From Candidatus Obscuribacterales bacterium (GTDB taxonomy: Bacteria > Cyanobacteriota > Vampirovibrionia > Obscuribacterales > Obscuribacteraceae): a stretch of 64,000 nucleotides of DNA. The DNA lies in assembly GCA_019744775.1 (NCBI GenBank), contig JAIETZ010000002.1, positions 248,001 through 312,000 of the forward strand, in the 5' to 3' direction. Every line of letters begins with the position of its first letter. Position 1 is the first letter of the stretch. The notes under the pieces were generated by a model, which saw only the letters and a list, made by a program, of their open reading frames with translations, did no database searches and was not told the origin of the DNA. The translations under genes and the position numbers were made by a program. Of this stretch, positions 43,779-52,418 are shown one piece after another.

Positions 43779-44585
43779 CTAGTAGCCGTGAGAATTCTTG
43801 TCTAAGCCGATATCTTGGCTACTGATACGCTCAACGCCTGTCTCAATGACGCCATCATCATTGAGACGAAGCCATCTGTACCCGGGCATTGCCGAATCCA
43901 CTGTAAATGATGAGCACTGTGGCTTGAATTGCACGCATGTCGAAGGTGAGGACATAAGCTTTACGGAATTGCGCTGACCCACAAATTCCTGATGCACATG
44001 ACCGTAAGTAATTCCTCTGACTTGACTGTGTTTATCCACGACAGCAAAAAAGTCGTCGGGATTATCAAGAGCGATGCCATCCATCCAGGTCGAACCAACA
44101 GGCATAGGCTGATGGTGCATAGCAATTAACGCATGATGATTTGGATATTTAATTAGGCAATTGTCAAGCCAGTCCAATTCTTCTTTGCGCAAGTGTCCGG
44201 CGACGCGTTTAGGTTCAGCAGTGTTCAAAAGCACGATTTGCCAATTACCAACAATGAACGATCGCTCCAAGGAAAAGCCGGCTGTCTTCTCGGAAGCCAC
44301 CTTTAAACCATCACCTTGATCGTGATTGCCCGGCAGGCAATAAGCCTTCGCCTGCAACTTCTGCAAGCCTTGCGACAAGCGCAAGTAGGACTCTACGCTT
44401 TCGTCTTGCGATAAGTCACCGGTGACAAGAACGGCATCATGCCGTCTACCGCTGTCCAAAACGGTACTTAATACCGTCTCGAATGTCCAGCCGGTGTTAA
44501 TGCCCATCAATCGGCCCGTATCATCGGCAAAGAGATGGGTATCGGAAATCTGCAGTATCTTTACAGGTCCCTGGTTTTGCGACAT
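43779..44585 (-). CDS. CpdA/Icc-like metallophosphoesterase
   Basis: A 268-residue calcineurin-like phosphoesterase with all metal motifs: ISDTHLFADDTGRLMGINT, VLVTGDLSQD, CLPGNHDQ, ALIAMHHQP and TYGHVHQEF. The first motif with GRLMGINT matches the Icc/CpdA 3',5'-cAMP phosphodiesterase group, so cAMP hydrolysis is the likely role. The substrate is not proven by sequence alone. Confidence 0.88.
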   Translation of the reverse strand: MSQNQGPVKILQISDTHLFADDTGRLMGINTGWTFETVLSTVLDSGRRHDAVLVTGDLSQDESVESYLRLSQGLQKLQAKAYCLPGNHDQGDGLKVASEKTAGFSLERSFIVGNWQIVLLNTAEPKRVAGHLRKEELDWLDNCLIKYPNHHALIAMHHQPMPVGSTWMDGIALDNPDDFFAVVDKHSQVRGITYGHVHQEFVGQRNSVKLMSSPSTCVQFKPQCSSFTVDSAMPGYRWLRLNDDGVIETGVERISSQDIGLDKNSHGY

Positions 44586-44653
44586 TCATTCATTGTCGCT
44601 TATGATTGCGGTGGATACAATAAGGCAATCACCAAGCGAAACTCAAAAACTGC

Positions 44654-45472
44654 GTGTTAAACACAAAGAGAAACTGGAAAAAGCAAATATTGCCTCTGAC
44701 GGTCATTATCATTGGCTTCCTCTTTATCCTCACGCAGGTGGTCACCAACTTCAGTACTTACTTGAAGGCAGCATTTACTCGGGTGGATTATCCATCTGAG
44801 TATCAATTTGCTACTTACAATCAAATTCTCAACAAATACGTTCATGATGGATTGGTCAACTACAAAGGCTTATCTGAGTCTGCTGAAATAAACAAAGCGG
44901 TTGATGAATTGGCCGGCGTAAGTCCCGAGCATTTTGCTGATAACAATCAAAAGCTTGCCTTTTGGATCAATACCTACAATTTGCTGATTCTCAAAAATGT
45001 TACTAGTCATTACCCACTTAAAGAACGCAGCTCGCTTATACGAGACTTGAGCCTGCGCAAATTCGTCATTGGCGGTCAAAGTATTGCCACAGATGACATT
45101 CGCACGATTAAGATTTACCCGCTTATAGATTTGCGAGATCCAAGAAGCATTTTCCTTACTTGTGGTGGGGCCTTGGGCTATCCAAAACTTTTAAGCCATG
45201 CAATTGCCAAAGAGACGATGGAAGCAGACATGGCGGAATCAACTAATGAATTTATCAGCAGACCAGACAATGTAATCTACCGCGAACGAAGCGGGACATT
45301 TTTCCTCTCTCAATTCTTCAAATGGAACGAGGCTCTCTTTAACCCAACGCCGTTTGTCTATGTAAATAATCTGCTTCCCAAGCAAAAGCGCGTTGATTTC
45401 GACGACTTTCACACGAAGACCAGTTACCTGGGACTATTTAACTGGACGCTAAACGAAGAGGTGAGCAAATGA
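44654..45472 (+). CDS. DUF547 family protein with N-terminal membrane anchor
   Basis: A 272-residue protein: one N-terminal hydrophobic helix (ILPLTVIIIGFLFILTQVV), then a DUF547 domain with LAFWINTYNLLILKNV, IDLRDPRSIFLTCGGALGYP and a late RSGTFFLSQFFKWN. DUF547 proteins are uncharacterised, with a His/Cys-type catalytic look in some members. The start is GTG 44654. Its stop overlaps the amidase start as ATGA, which suggests a linked periplasmic or cell-wall role. Confidence 0.82.
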   Translation: MLNTKRNWKKQILPLTVIIIGFLFILTQVVTNFSTYLKAAFTRVDYPSEYQFATYNQILNKYVHDGLVNYKGLSESAEINKAVDELAGVSPEHFADNNQKLAFWINTYNLLILKNVTSHYPLKERSSLIRDLSLRKFVIGGQSIATDDIRTIKIYPLIDLRDPRSIFLTCGGALGYPKLLSHAIAKETMEADMAESTNEFISRPDNVIYRERSGTFFLSQFFKWNEALFNPTPFVYVNNLLPKQKRVDFDDFHTKTSYLGLFNWTLNEEVSK

Positions 45473-47322
45473 AACGTGCACTATGGTTGGCCATTACACT
45501 TTCGCTTGTCTCCACCGCCTGCGTACGAACAAGTGCCGTGCAAACTCTAGCGCAGGCACAAAAACCCGCTGCTGTAGAAAGCCCTGAAGATAGAGTATTG
45601 AACGAAAACGGTATTATCGTCGCCTACCCCAGAGGCACAGCAGAAATAGACGCACCGTCAACTTTTCTCATTGGCACCTGCAAGTCAAAAACAGGCTTAA
45701 CCGTCAATGGCTCGCCCGTTCACTTAAACGCGGACGGTTATTTTGCTCACGTTGTACCACTTGCTTATGGAGTCAATAAATTTGTTTTTTCCCGTGCAGA
45801 CAATTCGGGGAAAGTCAGTTTAACGGTATTACGTAAATCACCGGCAAAAGCATTGCCGGAAAGCCCCTTAAAAATAGACAGGCAAAGTATCAAACCAGCA
45901 GAAAGCCTGGGCGTCTCAGCAGGCGATATGGTTGAGTTATCCGTGCGGGCAACACCAAAGTCGCAGGTTACCGCCCATCTAGCCAATCGCGCAATTAAAC
46001 TAAACGCGCCCAATCCCAATATAAATAATGGACAGAATACGTCCTATGGGGTTGCTTACCAGAACCACAGCGCCAATGTCAGGGATCTCTATACAAGTTT
46101 CTATCGCATACAAGCCGAGGACCACTTTCACGATCTCCGACCGCGTATTGTTTTGGCAAAAGGCAACGCACACATAGAAGACACAAGCGAAAACAAAATA
46201 ACCGTTGTTGATCAACCACGATTGGCTCATACATTGCATGACGACACTATCGTTCGCTTTGGCCCAAGCCTTGCTCGCTCAACGCCTTTAGCTCAAGGGG
46301 TACGATTGCTCGTGGATGGCTGGCAAGGCAAAAACATGCGTTGCCTGCTCTCGCCCGGCAAACATGTTTTCATCGCTTCAGATGATCTGGAATTCGAAGA
46401 AAGCAGCATGCCGCCTTATTCTGTAGTACGTACAGTAAATATAAGCAATGAACCAATGAGTTCACCAGATGCGCGAGTAGTGGTACCGCTTACTCAACGT
46501 TTGCCATATCAAATTGAGCAGTCACTTACACCAAACAAACTGACACTGAAAATATTTGGCGCCACAGCAGACACTGATTGGATTATTCCAACTCCCGGCT
46601 CGACAGTCGATGACCTAATTGACCGAGTCACTTGGAGCCAAAGAACAGACAAGCTCTACGAACTCACAGTGAATCTAAGACAAAAACGCCAATGGGGATT
46701 CTGGGTCTCTTACGAAGATAATAACCTTGTTCTCCACATAAAATCCGCTCCCAAAATCGGTCCCAACTTAAACGGACTAACAATTTGCATTGATCCCGGG
46801 CATGGTGGCAACGAATCAGGTTCGATCGGTCCCAATGGCGTCAAAGAAGGCGAAATAAACTTCGCCATTGCATCCAAGCTAATACCGTTGCTGCAAGAAG
46901 CCGGCGCCAAAGTAATTACAACAAGACCAACTGAAACAGACGGTCCGTCATTGCAAGAGCGCGTAGCAATTGCCATCAACAACAAATGCGATCTACTTCT
47001 GTCTATTCACAACAATGCTCTGCCGGATGGACGTGATCCCATTGCAGAACATGGCACATCGTCCTATTACTATCACCCACAATCGCAAGAGCTTGCTCGC
47101 GTATTGAAAGACAATGCCCTTAAGAAACTATCGTTTCCAGACCGCGGTGTCTTTTACCAAAACCTGGCACTTTGTCGTCCCAGTCAAATGCCTGCCGTAC
47201 TCGTCGAAGTCGGCTTCATGATAAACCCCGATGAGTTCTCGCAGCTCAGCCGTCCTGAAATTCAAGACAAAGCAGCCCATGGCCTTCTAAACGGCATCAA
47301 GCAATATTTGCAGTCTGATTAG
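45469..47322 (+). CDS. N-acetylmuramoyl-L-alanine amidase (Amidase_3) lipoprotein
   Basis: A 617-residue protein. Lipoprotein signal (MKRALWLAITLSLVSTAC), an N-terminal section of about 400 residues with beta-sandwich-like and AMIN-like parts, then a zinc amidase domain (about 425-615): ICIDPGHGGNESGS, KEGEINFAIASKL, LLLSIHNNALPDG and AVLVEVGFMINPDE hold the three zinc ligands and the catalytic Glu. It cleaves the amide between MurNAc and L-Ala in peptidoglycan, for example in cell separation. It is coupled to the DUF547 gene by a four-base overlap. Confidence 0.92.
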   Translation: MKRALWLAITLSLVSTACVRTSAVQTLAQAQKPAAVESPEDRVLNENGIIVAYPRGTAEIDAPSTFLIGTCKSKTGLTVNGSPVHLNADGYFAHVVPLAYGVNKFVFSRADNSGKVSLTVLRKSPAKALPESPLKIDRQSIKPAESLGVSAGDMVELSVRATPKSQVTAHLANRAIKLNAPNPNINNGQNTSYGVAYQNHSANVRDLYTSFYRIQAEDHFHDLRPRIVLAKGNAHIEDTSENKITVVDQPRLAHTLHDDTIVRFGPSLARSTPLAQGVRLLVDGWQGKNMRCLLSPGKHVFIASDDLEFEESSMPPYSVVRTVNISNEPMSSPDARVVVPLTQRLPYQIEQSLTPNKLTLKIFGATADTDWIIPTPGSTVDDLIDRVTWSQRTDKLYELTVNLRQKRQWGFWVSYEDNNLVLHIKSAPKIGPNLNGLTICIDPGHGGNESGSIGPNGVKEGEINFAIASKLIPLLQEAGAKVITTRPTETDGPSLQERVAIAINNKCDLLLSIHNNALPDGRDPIAEHGTSSYYYHPQSQELARVLKDNALKKLSFPDRGVFYQNLALCRPSQMPAVLVEVGFMINPDEFSQLSRPEIQDKAAHGLLNGIKQYLQSD

Positions 47323-47341
47323 AACAGTTAGAACAAGATTC

Positions 47342-47542
47342 TTAGATCTGTCTTGCCGGCAATGGTCCTAATGGATCCTGACGGAACATCTTCTCGAGTT
47401 CAGACCGGTATTTTAAATTCGTTAGAGCTTCTTGAGAGTAAAGCTCATCTTCGATGTAACTTGTTTCGCGACCCTGTAGCTCTTCAATGCGCTTCATTAA
47501 GCTAACCGGCAGTTGCCCGGTAGCGCCGTTATCCCCTTGCAT
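47342..47542 (-). CDS. Small acidic protein (66 aa), unknown
   Basis: A 66-residue product beginning MQGDNGATGQLPVSLMKRIE with a helical middle (TSYIEDELYSQEALTNLKYR) and a Pro-rich tail (RQDPLGPLPARQI). ATG 47542 has GGGGA four bases upstream. A longer frame opens at 47848, but its extra part has the Cys/Trp-rich composition of a shadow and overlaps the divergent gene. It is convergent with the amidase gene. The family is unknown. Confidence 0.5.
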   Translation of the reverse strand: MQGDNGATGQLPVSLMKRIEELQGRETSYIEDELYSQEALTNLKYRSELEKMFRQDPLGPLPARQI

Positions 47543-47774
47543 CCTATCCCCGATTCTAGCCAAATAACCACACCTAACACTCAAAGTGTAGTAAATACAG
47601 GCAAAAGAACAAGTATTGACTTTCGCTTGAAAGCCGCTCCATGCCGTAATTATCGGCCTCTCGATCATAAAAAGATCACACAAGTCAAGCAGACTATTGC
47701 CGTCCCATATAAACCCGTATGCGAAAACGCTCGAATTGCATATATAATGAAGCCAAGAGATAAGGAGTTGAGCC

Positions 47775-48080
47775 ATGCACCTGAAGATGCGACTCGAAGG
47801 ACTTTGCGATACGCGGGCTTGGACCAAGTTGCACTTTGCCGACGGCACATCCCTTACAGGTCGCGTGCTACGGGTCGGACAAGACTATATTGAACTCGAG
47901 TGTTATGGCGACGCCGACAGGCCAGGCAACAGAGATTACGCAAAGCATTTAGTTCCTCTACAACTGGTTAAATTCATTACCGTTGAATCAACGAATTTTG
48001 CCGAAGCGGAACGTCGCAGGCTCAATTACCTTTCGGAAGCTGAAAGCGCACCGGAAAGCTTGCCCGATCTGGAAAAGTAA
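47775..48080 (+). CDS. Small protein with Sm-like/SH3-like beta barrel pattern
   Basis: A 101-residue cytoplasmic protein. The strand pattern WTKLHFADGTSLTGRVLRVG, DYIELECYG and LVPLQLVKFITVE resembles LSm/SH3-like barrels, followed by an acidic helix (ESTNFAEAERRRLNYLSEAE). Such a fold may bind RNA or a peptide, but the family is not identified. AAGGAG lies nine bases upstream of the ATG. It is convergent with glmU. Confidence 0.65.
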   Translation: MHLKMRLEGLCDTRAWTKLHFADGTSLTGRVLRVGQDYIELECYGDADRPGNRDYAKHLVPLQLVKFITVESTNFAEAERRRLNYLSEAESAPESLPDLEK

Positions 48081-48088
48081 TTACTTAG

Positions 48089-49510
48089 TTAGACTTGCGC
48101 AGCTTTGCGCTTCTTAAAGGCAACCCAGTCGGCTCTATTTTCTTGTCGAGCGCGGCCAACAGCAAGGCATTCATCAGGTACGTCTTTGGTAACCACAGTA
48201 CCGGCTGCCACTACGGCATCTTTGCCGATAGTCGCTGGAGCAACAATCACCGAATTGCTGCCGGTTGAAGCACCGTCTTTAATAACAGTACGGTTTTTCG
48301 TTTTGGAAATATGGTCATAGTTAGCGGTAATTGTGCCGGCACCGATATTGGCATTGTGACCAATTTCAGCATCCCCCACATAACTCAAGTGCGAGACATT
48401 TGTTTTCTTGCCCACATTTGTCTTTTTCAATTCGACAAAATTACCAATGCGGGACATATCACCAACGGAGCTGTTAAATCGGATATGGGCAAATGGACCA
48501 ACTCGGCAATCAGATCCAATTTCCGAATCCGTAATTAGAGATTGAATGACGGCTGTGTTGTCGCCAACTTTTACGATACCATTCATTGTTGTGTGTGGTC
48601 CGACACTGCAATTGTTTCCAATTTGAATGTCACCTTCGAGGAAACACCCAGGCAATATTGTTGTATCCGATCCAATTTTTACTTCAGGTGATATCCATGT
48701 AGAGTCAGGATCAACAATTGTCACACCGTGTTCTAGAGAAAGCTCGTTGAGTACTCTGTCGCGCAAAAGCGAGCCCGCTTCCTGCAACTCAATGCGTGAG
48801 TTGATTCCGCCTACTTCCTTCCAATCGGAAGCAATGGCTGACGCCATCTTTAATTTTTCCGAAACGGCCCAGCCGATTAGATCAGTCAGGTAATACTCGC
48901 CTTGTTTGTTGTCGTTTTTCAGCCCTGTTAGCCCTGGTTTTATTTCCGGCCACTGGAAGCAATAAATTGCCGGATTTATTTCCTTAATCTGTTTTTGCTC
49001 TTCGCTTGCATCTTTGTCTTCGACAATTTTTTGAATGCGCCCTTGTCCATCCCTGACAATGCGTCCATAACTTTTAGCATCGGGCACAACTGTTGTAAGC
49101 AAACTAACGACAGCTTTATCGTCTTTGTGCGCAGCTAATAAGTTGCCTAATGTCTTGCTTGTAAGAAGTGGTGTGTCGCCACAAGCAACAAGCACGGTGC
49201 CGTTGAATGTAGCCAACGCCGGTGCCACCATTGATAGTGCATGACCTGTGCCCAACTGCGGCTTTTGCAAATGAGTTGACCAAGGGGTTTTTGGTGGATT
49301 GCTTTCCAAATAGGCTTGTACGTCATCCGCTTTATGCCCGACGACGATATGAATGTGTTCCAGATTTAGTCCATCAAGAGCAGACAACACTCTTGCCAAA
49401 ATGGTCTTGCCCAATACCTGGTGCAGCACCTTGGGAAGCTCCGACTTCATGCGCTTACCAAGTCCGGCCGCTAAGACCACTGCTCGAGTATTTTGACCGC
49501 CCTTTGTCAT
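48089..49510 (-). CDS. glmU: Bifunctional UDP-GlcNAc pyrophosphorylase / GlcN-1-P acetyltransferase
   Basis: It makes UDP-GlcNAc for peptidoglycan and lipopolysaccharide. The N-terminal uridyltransferase has VVLAAGLGKRMKSELPKVLH and a VACGDTPLL metal site. The C-terminal left-handed beta helix (about 250-460) has hexapeptide repeats, the acetyl-CoA site GNFVELKKTNVG, the catalytic His in NVSHLSYVGDA and GAGTITANYD. Length 473 is normal. Its ATG overlaps the preceding SGNH-like gene stop by four bases (49507-49510), so the two are co-expressed. Confidence 0.96.
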   Translation of the reverse strand: MTKGGQNTRAVVLAAGLGKRMKSELPKVLHQVLGKTILARVLSALDGLNLEHIHIVVGHKADDVQAYLESNPPKTPWSTHLQKPQLGTGHALSMVAPALATFNGTVLVACGDTPLLTSKTLGNLLAAHKDDKAVVSLLTTVVPDAKSYGRIVRDGQGRIQKIVEDKDASEEQKQIKEINPAIYCFQWPEIKPGLTGLKNDNKQGEYYLTDLIGWAVSEKLKMASAIASDWKEVGGINSRIELQEAGSLLRDRVLNELSLEHGVTIVDPDSTWISPEVKIGSDTTILPGCFLEGDIQIGNNCSVGPHTTMNGIVKVGDNTAVIQSLITDSEIGSDCRVGPFAHIRFNSSVGDMSRIGNFVELKKTNVGKKTNVSHLSYVGDAEIGHNANIGAGTITANYDHISKTKNRTVIKDGASTGSNSVIVAPATIGKDAVVAAGTVVTKDVPDECLAVGRARQENRADWVAFKKRKAAQV

Positions 49511-50748
49511 AAGGCTTTTTCCTTTGCTTTTCTCTGTCCAATTGACTTTACACTATTTGCATCGAGAACTTCAGCAATCTTTGATGACTTGGAAAGTTCA
49601 AGCACTAGTTCATCTAAAACCTTTTTGCCGCCGACAGGATTGACGTGCACTGTGTCTAGAAAGTCATCGGCAACAAAGAGGCTCTTGTTGGAAAGATCAA
49701 CATAGGTGGCGCCGTATTTCTCAGCATAAAACGCCAGGTCTGACTGATAGCGCTTGAATAATGTCGTGGGAATTAGTTCTCTATTTGTCTCAGTGATAGG
49801 CATATTTACAACAACTACTGCAATATCCTTTTGCCTGGCTGCTTCCAGCAAATGCCCTAGTCTTTCCAATTCCTGCTCATAGCGCAAGTGATTGGGCGGA
49901 TTATAGCGACGCTTGTAGTCTTCGATGTGCCAGGCTTCGTATCTGGCTTTCGTCGGACATATGTGTTCATTGGCATCTTTTACCACTGCAACCGGAATGC
50001 CTCCACTTGTATTAGTCTCGGCTTTTGAATTGGCAGCAACTGTCGGTCTAATCAAGTCCTTTGTCAGTTCAGAGAAATACAACGACCAATCTGCACGCTT
50101 GCGATAGCAATTGGACGATGATTCAAGCATAAGTTCGCGTATGGTATCAGTGGAAAAACTGTTTGGTAGATTTCCTGATAATGACGGCCAGTCAGCCAGC
50201 GCGTTGAAGGCAGGCGTGCGCCCAATCTCCGGCACCAGATTATCCATGAAGTCGCGCGGACCAAAACCAATCACCATTAGCTTTGGTTTCTTCTTCAGTT
50301 CAAGTACTTTGGAAAAAATCAAAGAGGCATCCGATGGCATGCAAGCGGCACTGGTGAAATTGAAAACGGATACTTTGTGATTAATGAGATCGCTCAGCTG
50401 TTTTTCTAGATAGACTCCGCGGCAATAAGCTTGAAAGGTACTGAGATGATGTTTGAGAGCATCATTATCGGCCTCTGTTTGCGGCTGCCACTGGTTATCA
50501 CAATAGCGAATGGCGGCCATCGGCAAAGATGAGCCAAGCACTAAGACATCAGGAGCATTCGGCAGGCGGCGCAAACAGTCGGCTTTGTAGGCAAGCGCTT
50601 CTTGCGTTAGCTGATTGGGGCGCTGCTTTTCGTGGGCTATGTCGGCTAGAGGAACTAAGCCCTGAGCAAATATTTCCACTGCAGCAAGCAGCAGAAGCAT
50701 CCAGAGAAGGGTGCTTTTGGCTAATCTCACACTCAGCTTGGCAACCAC
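49507..50748 (-). CDS. Membrane-anchored SGNH/DUF1574-like protein
   Basis: A 413-residue protein with one N-terminal membrane helix (STLLWMLLLLAAVEIFAQGL). A periplasmic-type SGNH-hydrolase-like domain follows: block I DVLVLGSSLPM (Ser in GSS), a later VVVVNMPITETN, and DFLDTVHVNPVGG near the end with Asp and His spaced as a catalytic pair. Such proteins often acetylate or deacetylate surface polymers. The coupling to glmU suggests a link with amino-sugar or cell-wall chemistry (inference). The start is GTG or ATG at 50748, read here as the family start. Confidence 0.72.
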   Translation of the reverse strand: MVAKLSVRLAKSTLLWMLLLLAAVEIFAQGLVPLADIAHEKQRPNQLTQEALAYKADCLRRLPNAPDVLVLGSSLPMAAIRYCDNQWQPQTEADNDALKHHLSTFQAYCRGVYLEKQLSDLINHKVSVFNFTSAACMPSDASLIFSKVLELKKKPKLMVIGFGPRDFMDNLVPEIGRTPAFNALADWPSLSGNLPNSFSTDTIRELMLESSSNCYRKRADWSLYFSELTKDLIRPTVAANSKAETNTSGGIPVAVVKDANEHICPTKARYEAWHIEDYKRRYNPPNHLRYEQELERLGHLLEAARQKDIAVVVVNMPITETNRELIPTTLFKRYQSDLAFYAEKYGATYVDLSNKSLFVADDFLDTVHVNPVGGKKVLDELVLELSKSSKIAEVLDANSVKSIGQRKAKEKAL

Positions 50749-50832
50749 CCGACAACCGCTCCAGACGACGATATTCAGCCACTTAGTGACCTGATCTTAT
50801 AACTCTCCCAATTCTCCACAACTACATAAAAT

Positions 50833-50862
50833 AAGTCCTTAGAATTCGCATCCTAAGGGCTT
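50833..50862 (-). terminator. Terminator-like hairpin in divergent intergenic region
   Basis: AAGTCCTTAG (50833-50842) and CTAAGGGCTT (50853-50862) pair over 10 bases around a 10-base loop. On the minus strand TTATTTTATG follows. As the flanking genes diverge, a terminator here implies a short minus-strand transcript from about 51008, discussed in the findings. Confidence 0.4.
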
Positions 50863-51036
50863 AATTTCTACTTCAATTTAAGTGTCCGCAGTGTTGGTGC
50901 TGCCCCAACGAGCTCGATCCCTCGTGCTCCTCTACTGGAGTTTCTGCGATAACGGGCGTCCGACCTTCTTTGTACACTGGTTAAGTACTGGTAAGTCGAA
51001 CATTTAATATTTCCTTTATATCTGCGCAGTGATGCT

Positions 51037-51951
51037 ATGTTGGATGAAGGTGCTTCAAGGCAACTCAACCAACAAGTAATTGACAAGATGGGAAGAGGCT
51101 CAAATTTGTTCCGGCAGACTACTCTACTAACGCTAACACTGTCGACGGTGGCAGGTCTATTTTCTTTGAACAATGCAGCGCAAGCACAGTTTCGTTCTTA
51201 CGCCACACAGCCGGCACCCTCGCGAGGACAAGCCGTTCAATATGGCGGTGGAGTTGTCTATCCGGAATTCAAAAATCGCATGGGCAGCATTCGCTGGATC
51301 AAAGATCAAATGCCATTGAAAGTCTATGTTTCCAACGGCAAAGCAATAGACGGTTTTATTGATCCGGAACTTGCCGCACCCTATGTAAATGTGAACAATC
51401 TCGATAACTGGCCAGATGTAGTTGCCTGGATATTGGAAGATCCGCAAAGAGTAGCTCAATTGCCTACAGCCGAGGGATTTGTTCCAGAGCACTATCAGGC
51501 AGCTTTACAAGGCATCAACATGTGGAAACCCTTTGAAAAAGAAGGACTTTTTTCCTATCAAATAACAAACGACCCAACTGATGCTGATATACACGTATTT
51601 TTCATCAATCATTTTGTCGACAAGCTAGGCCTTGGTCTTTTTGCCGGCGACATCCGCGGCTATACGGCAAAACGCTGTTTTCCCTTGAAGCAAATAATGG
51701 CCGGCGGGCATGCCAATTTCAAACCGGTGGTTGTTATTCTGAGAACTCTTGATACCACAGGTGTGCCTATGCCGTTTAACAAAATGAAAGCATCTGCCGG
51801 TCACGAGTTCGGTCATGCACTTGGAATTGACGGTCACTCAACTAATTCAAATGACTTGATGAGCGGGTATTATGGTCGAGGTGTTCTATCAACCAATGAT
51901 GCCGCCACAATACGTTACCTCTATCATTTGACACCGGATCTAATACCATGA
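51037..51951 (+). CDS. Secreted matrixin-like zinc metalloprotease
   Basis: A 304-residue protein with a hydrophobic signal segment (TTLLTLTLSTVAGLFSLNNA, cleavage near AQA-Q). Near the C-terminus is the extended zinc site HEFGHALGIDGHS, followed by SNDLMSGYY, a Met-turn. This is the metzincin/matrixin pattern, so it should be a secreted endopeptidase. ATG 51037 gives a long charged start; ATG 51088 places the signal peptide at the N-terminus and may be the true start. Its stop overlaps the next gene as ATGA. Confidence 0.85.
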   Translation: MLDEGASRQLNQQVIDKMGRGSNLFRQTTLLTLTLSTVAGLFSLNNAAQAQFRSYATQPAPSRGQAVQYGGGVVYPEFKNRMGSIRWIKDQMPLKVYVSNGKAIDGFIDPELAAPYVNVNNLDNWPDVVAWILEDPQRVAQLPTAEGFVPEHYQAALQGINMWKPFEKEGLFSYQITNDPTDADIHVFFINHFVDKLGLGLFAGDIRGYTAKRCFPLKQIMAGGHANFKPVVVILRTLDTTGVPMPFNKMKASAGHEFGHALGIDGHSTNSNDLMSGYYGRGVLSTNDAATIRYLYHLTPDLIP

Positions 51952-52418
51952 GCCAATCATTACGACGAGCAAATCTCGAGCCGGATAAGAAAGAATCAAA
52001 TCCACTGGCGGCACTTAGTCAGTTATTACTTTTGGTCGTCACACTTGCCTGCGGCGGTCTAGCTTATTACTGGCTATCCAGCGATGCCAGCGGTGAATAC
52101 ATTGGACAAAGCTCCGAGCTTGGACAAGTGACAATTGCCATGACAAGAAAACCGGCCAATATCGTAGGCGATCTGACATATGGTCGCGAACAGCCGGTGC
52201 CGATAGTTGAAGGGCAAATAAAACCCGACGGGCAAATAGCTCTGAAATTTCAACAACCAGGTCAAGGATTTCAGGCAGCAAACTGTGTTTTTCAGGGCAA
52301 ACTAAAAGACGAAGCCCTTAAAGGACAACTATATTTGGACGGCGCCGAATATCGCATCTCGCTAGAGCGCAATCCCTTAGCTACCCTGCACCGCCGTATT
52401 CAGGCGATACTTCCCTAA
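51948..52418 (+). CDS. Membrane-anchored protein with small beta domain
   Basis: A 156-residue protein: a short cytoplasmic part, one transmembrane helix (LSQLLLLVVTLACGGLAYYW), then an extracytoplasmic domain with regular beta strands (GQVTIAMTRKPANIVGDLTY, IKPDGQIALKFQQP, KGQLYLDGAEYRISL). The function is unknown. The four-base overlap with the metalloprotease gene suggests they work together, for example as a chaperone or inhibitor (speculative). The 3' end overlaps the convergent phosphoesterase gene by four bases. Confidence 0.72.
   Translation: MSQSLRRANLEPDKKESNPLAALSQLLLLVVTLACGGLAYYWLSSDASGEYIGQSSELGQVTIAMTRKPANIVGDLTYGREQPVPIVEGQIKPDGQIALKFQQPGQGFQAANCVFQGKLKDEALKGQLYLDGAEYRISLERNPLATLHRRIQAILP

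Noticed and set aside
47342-47848. 168-codon version of the small minus-strand gene
   Set aside because: Its upstream part has shadow-like composition and overlaps the start of the divergent gene; the 66-codon form has a better start.
50868-51173. 101-codon minus-strand frame
   Set aside because: It overlaps the metalloprotease signal region and has Arg/Ser-rich, family-less composition; a short RNA or peptide is more likely.
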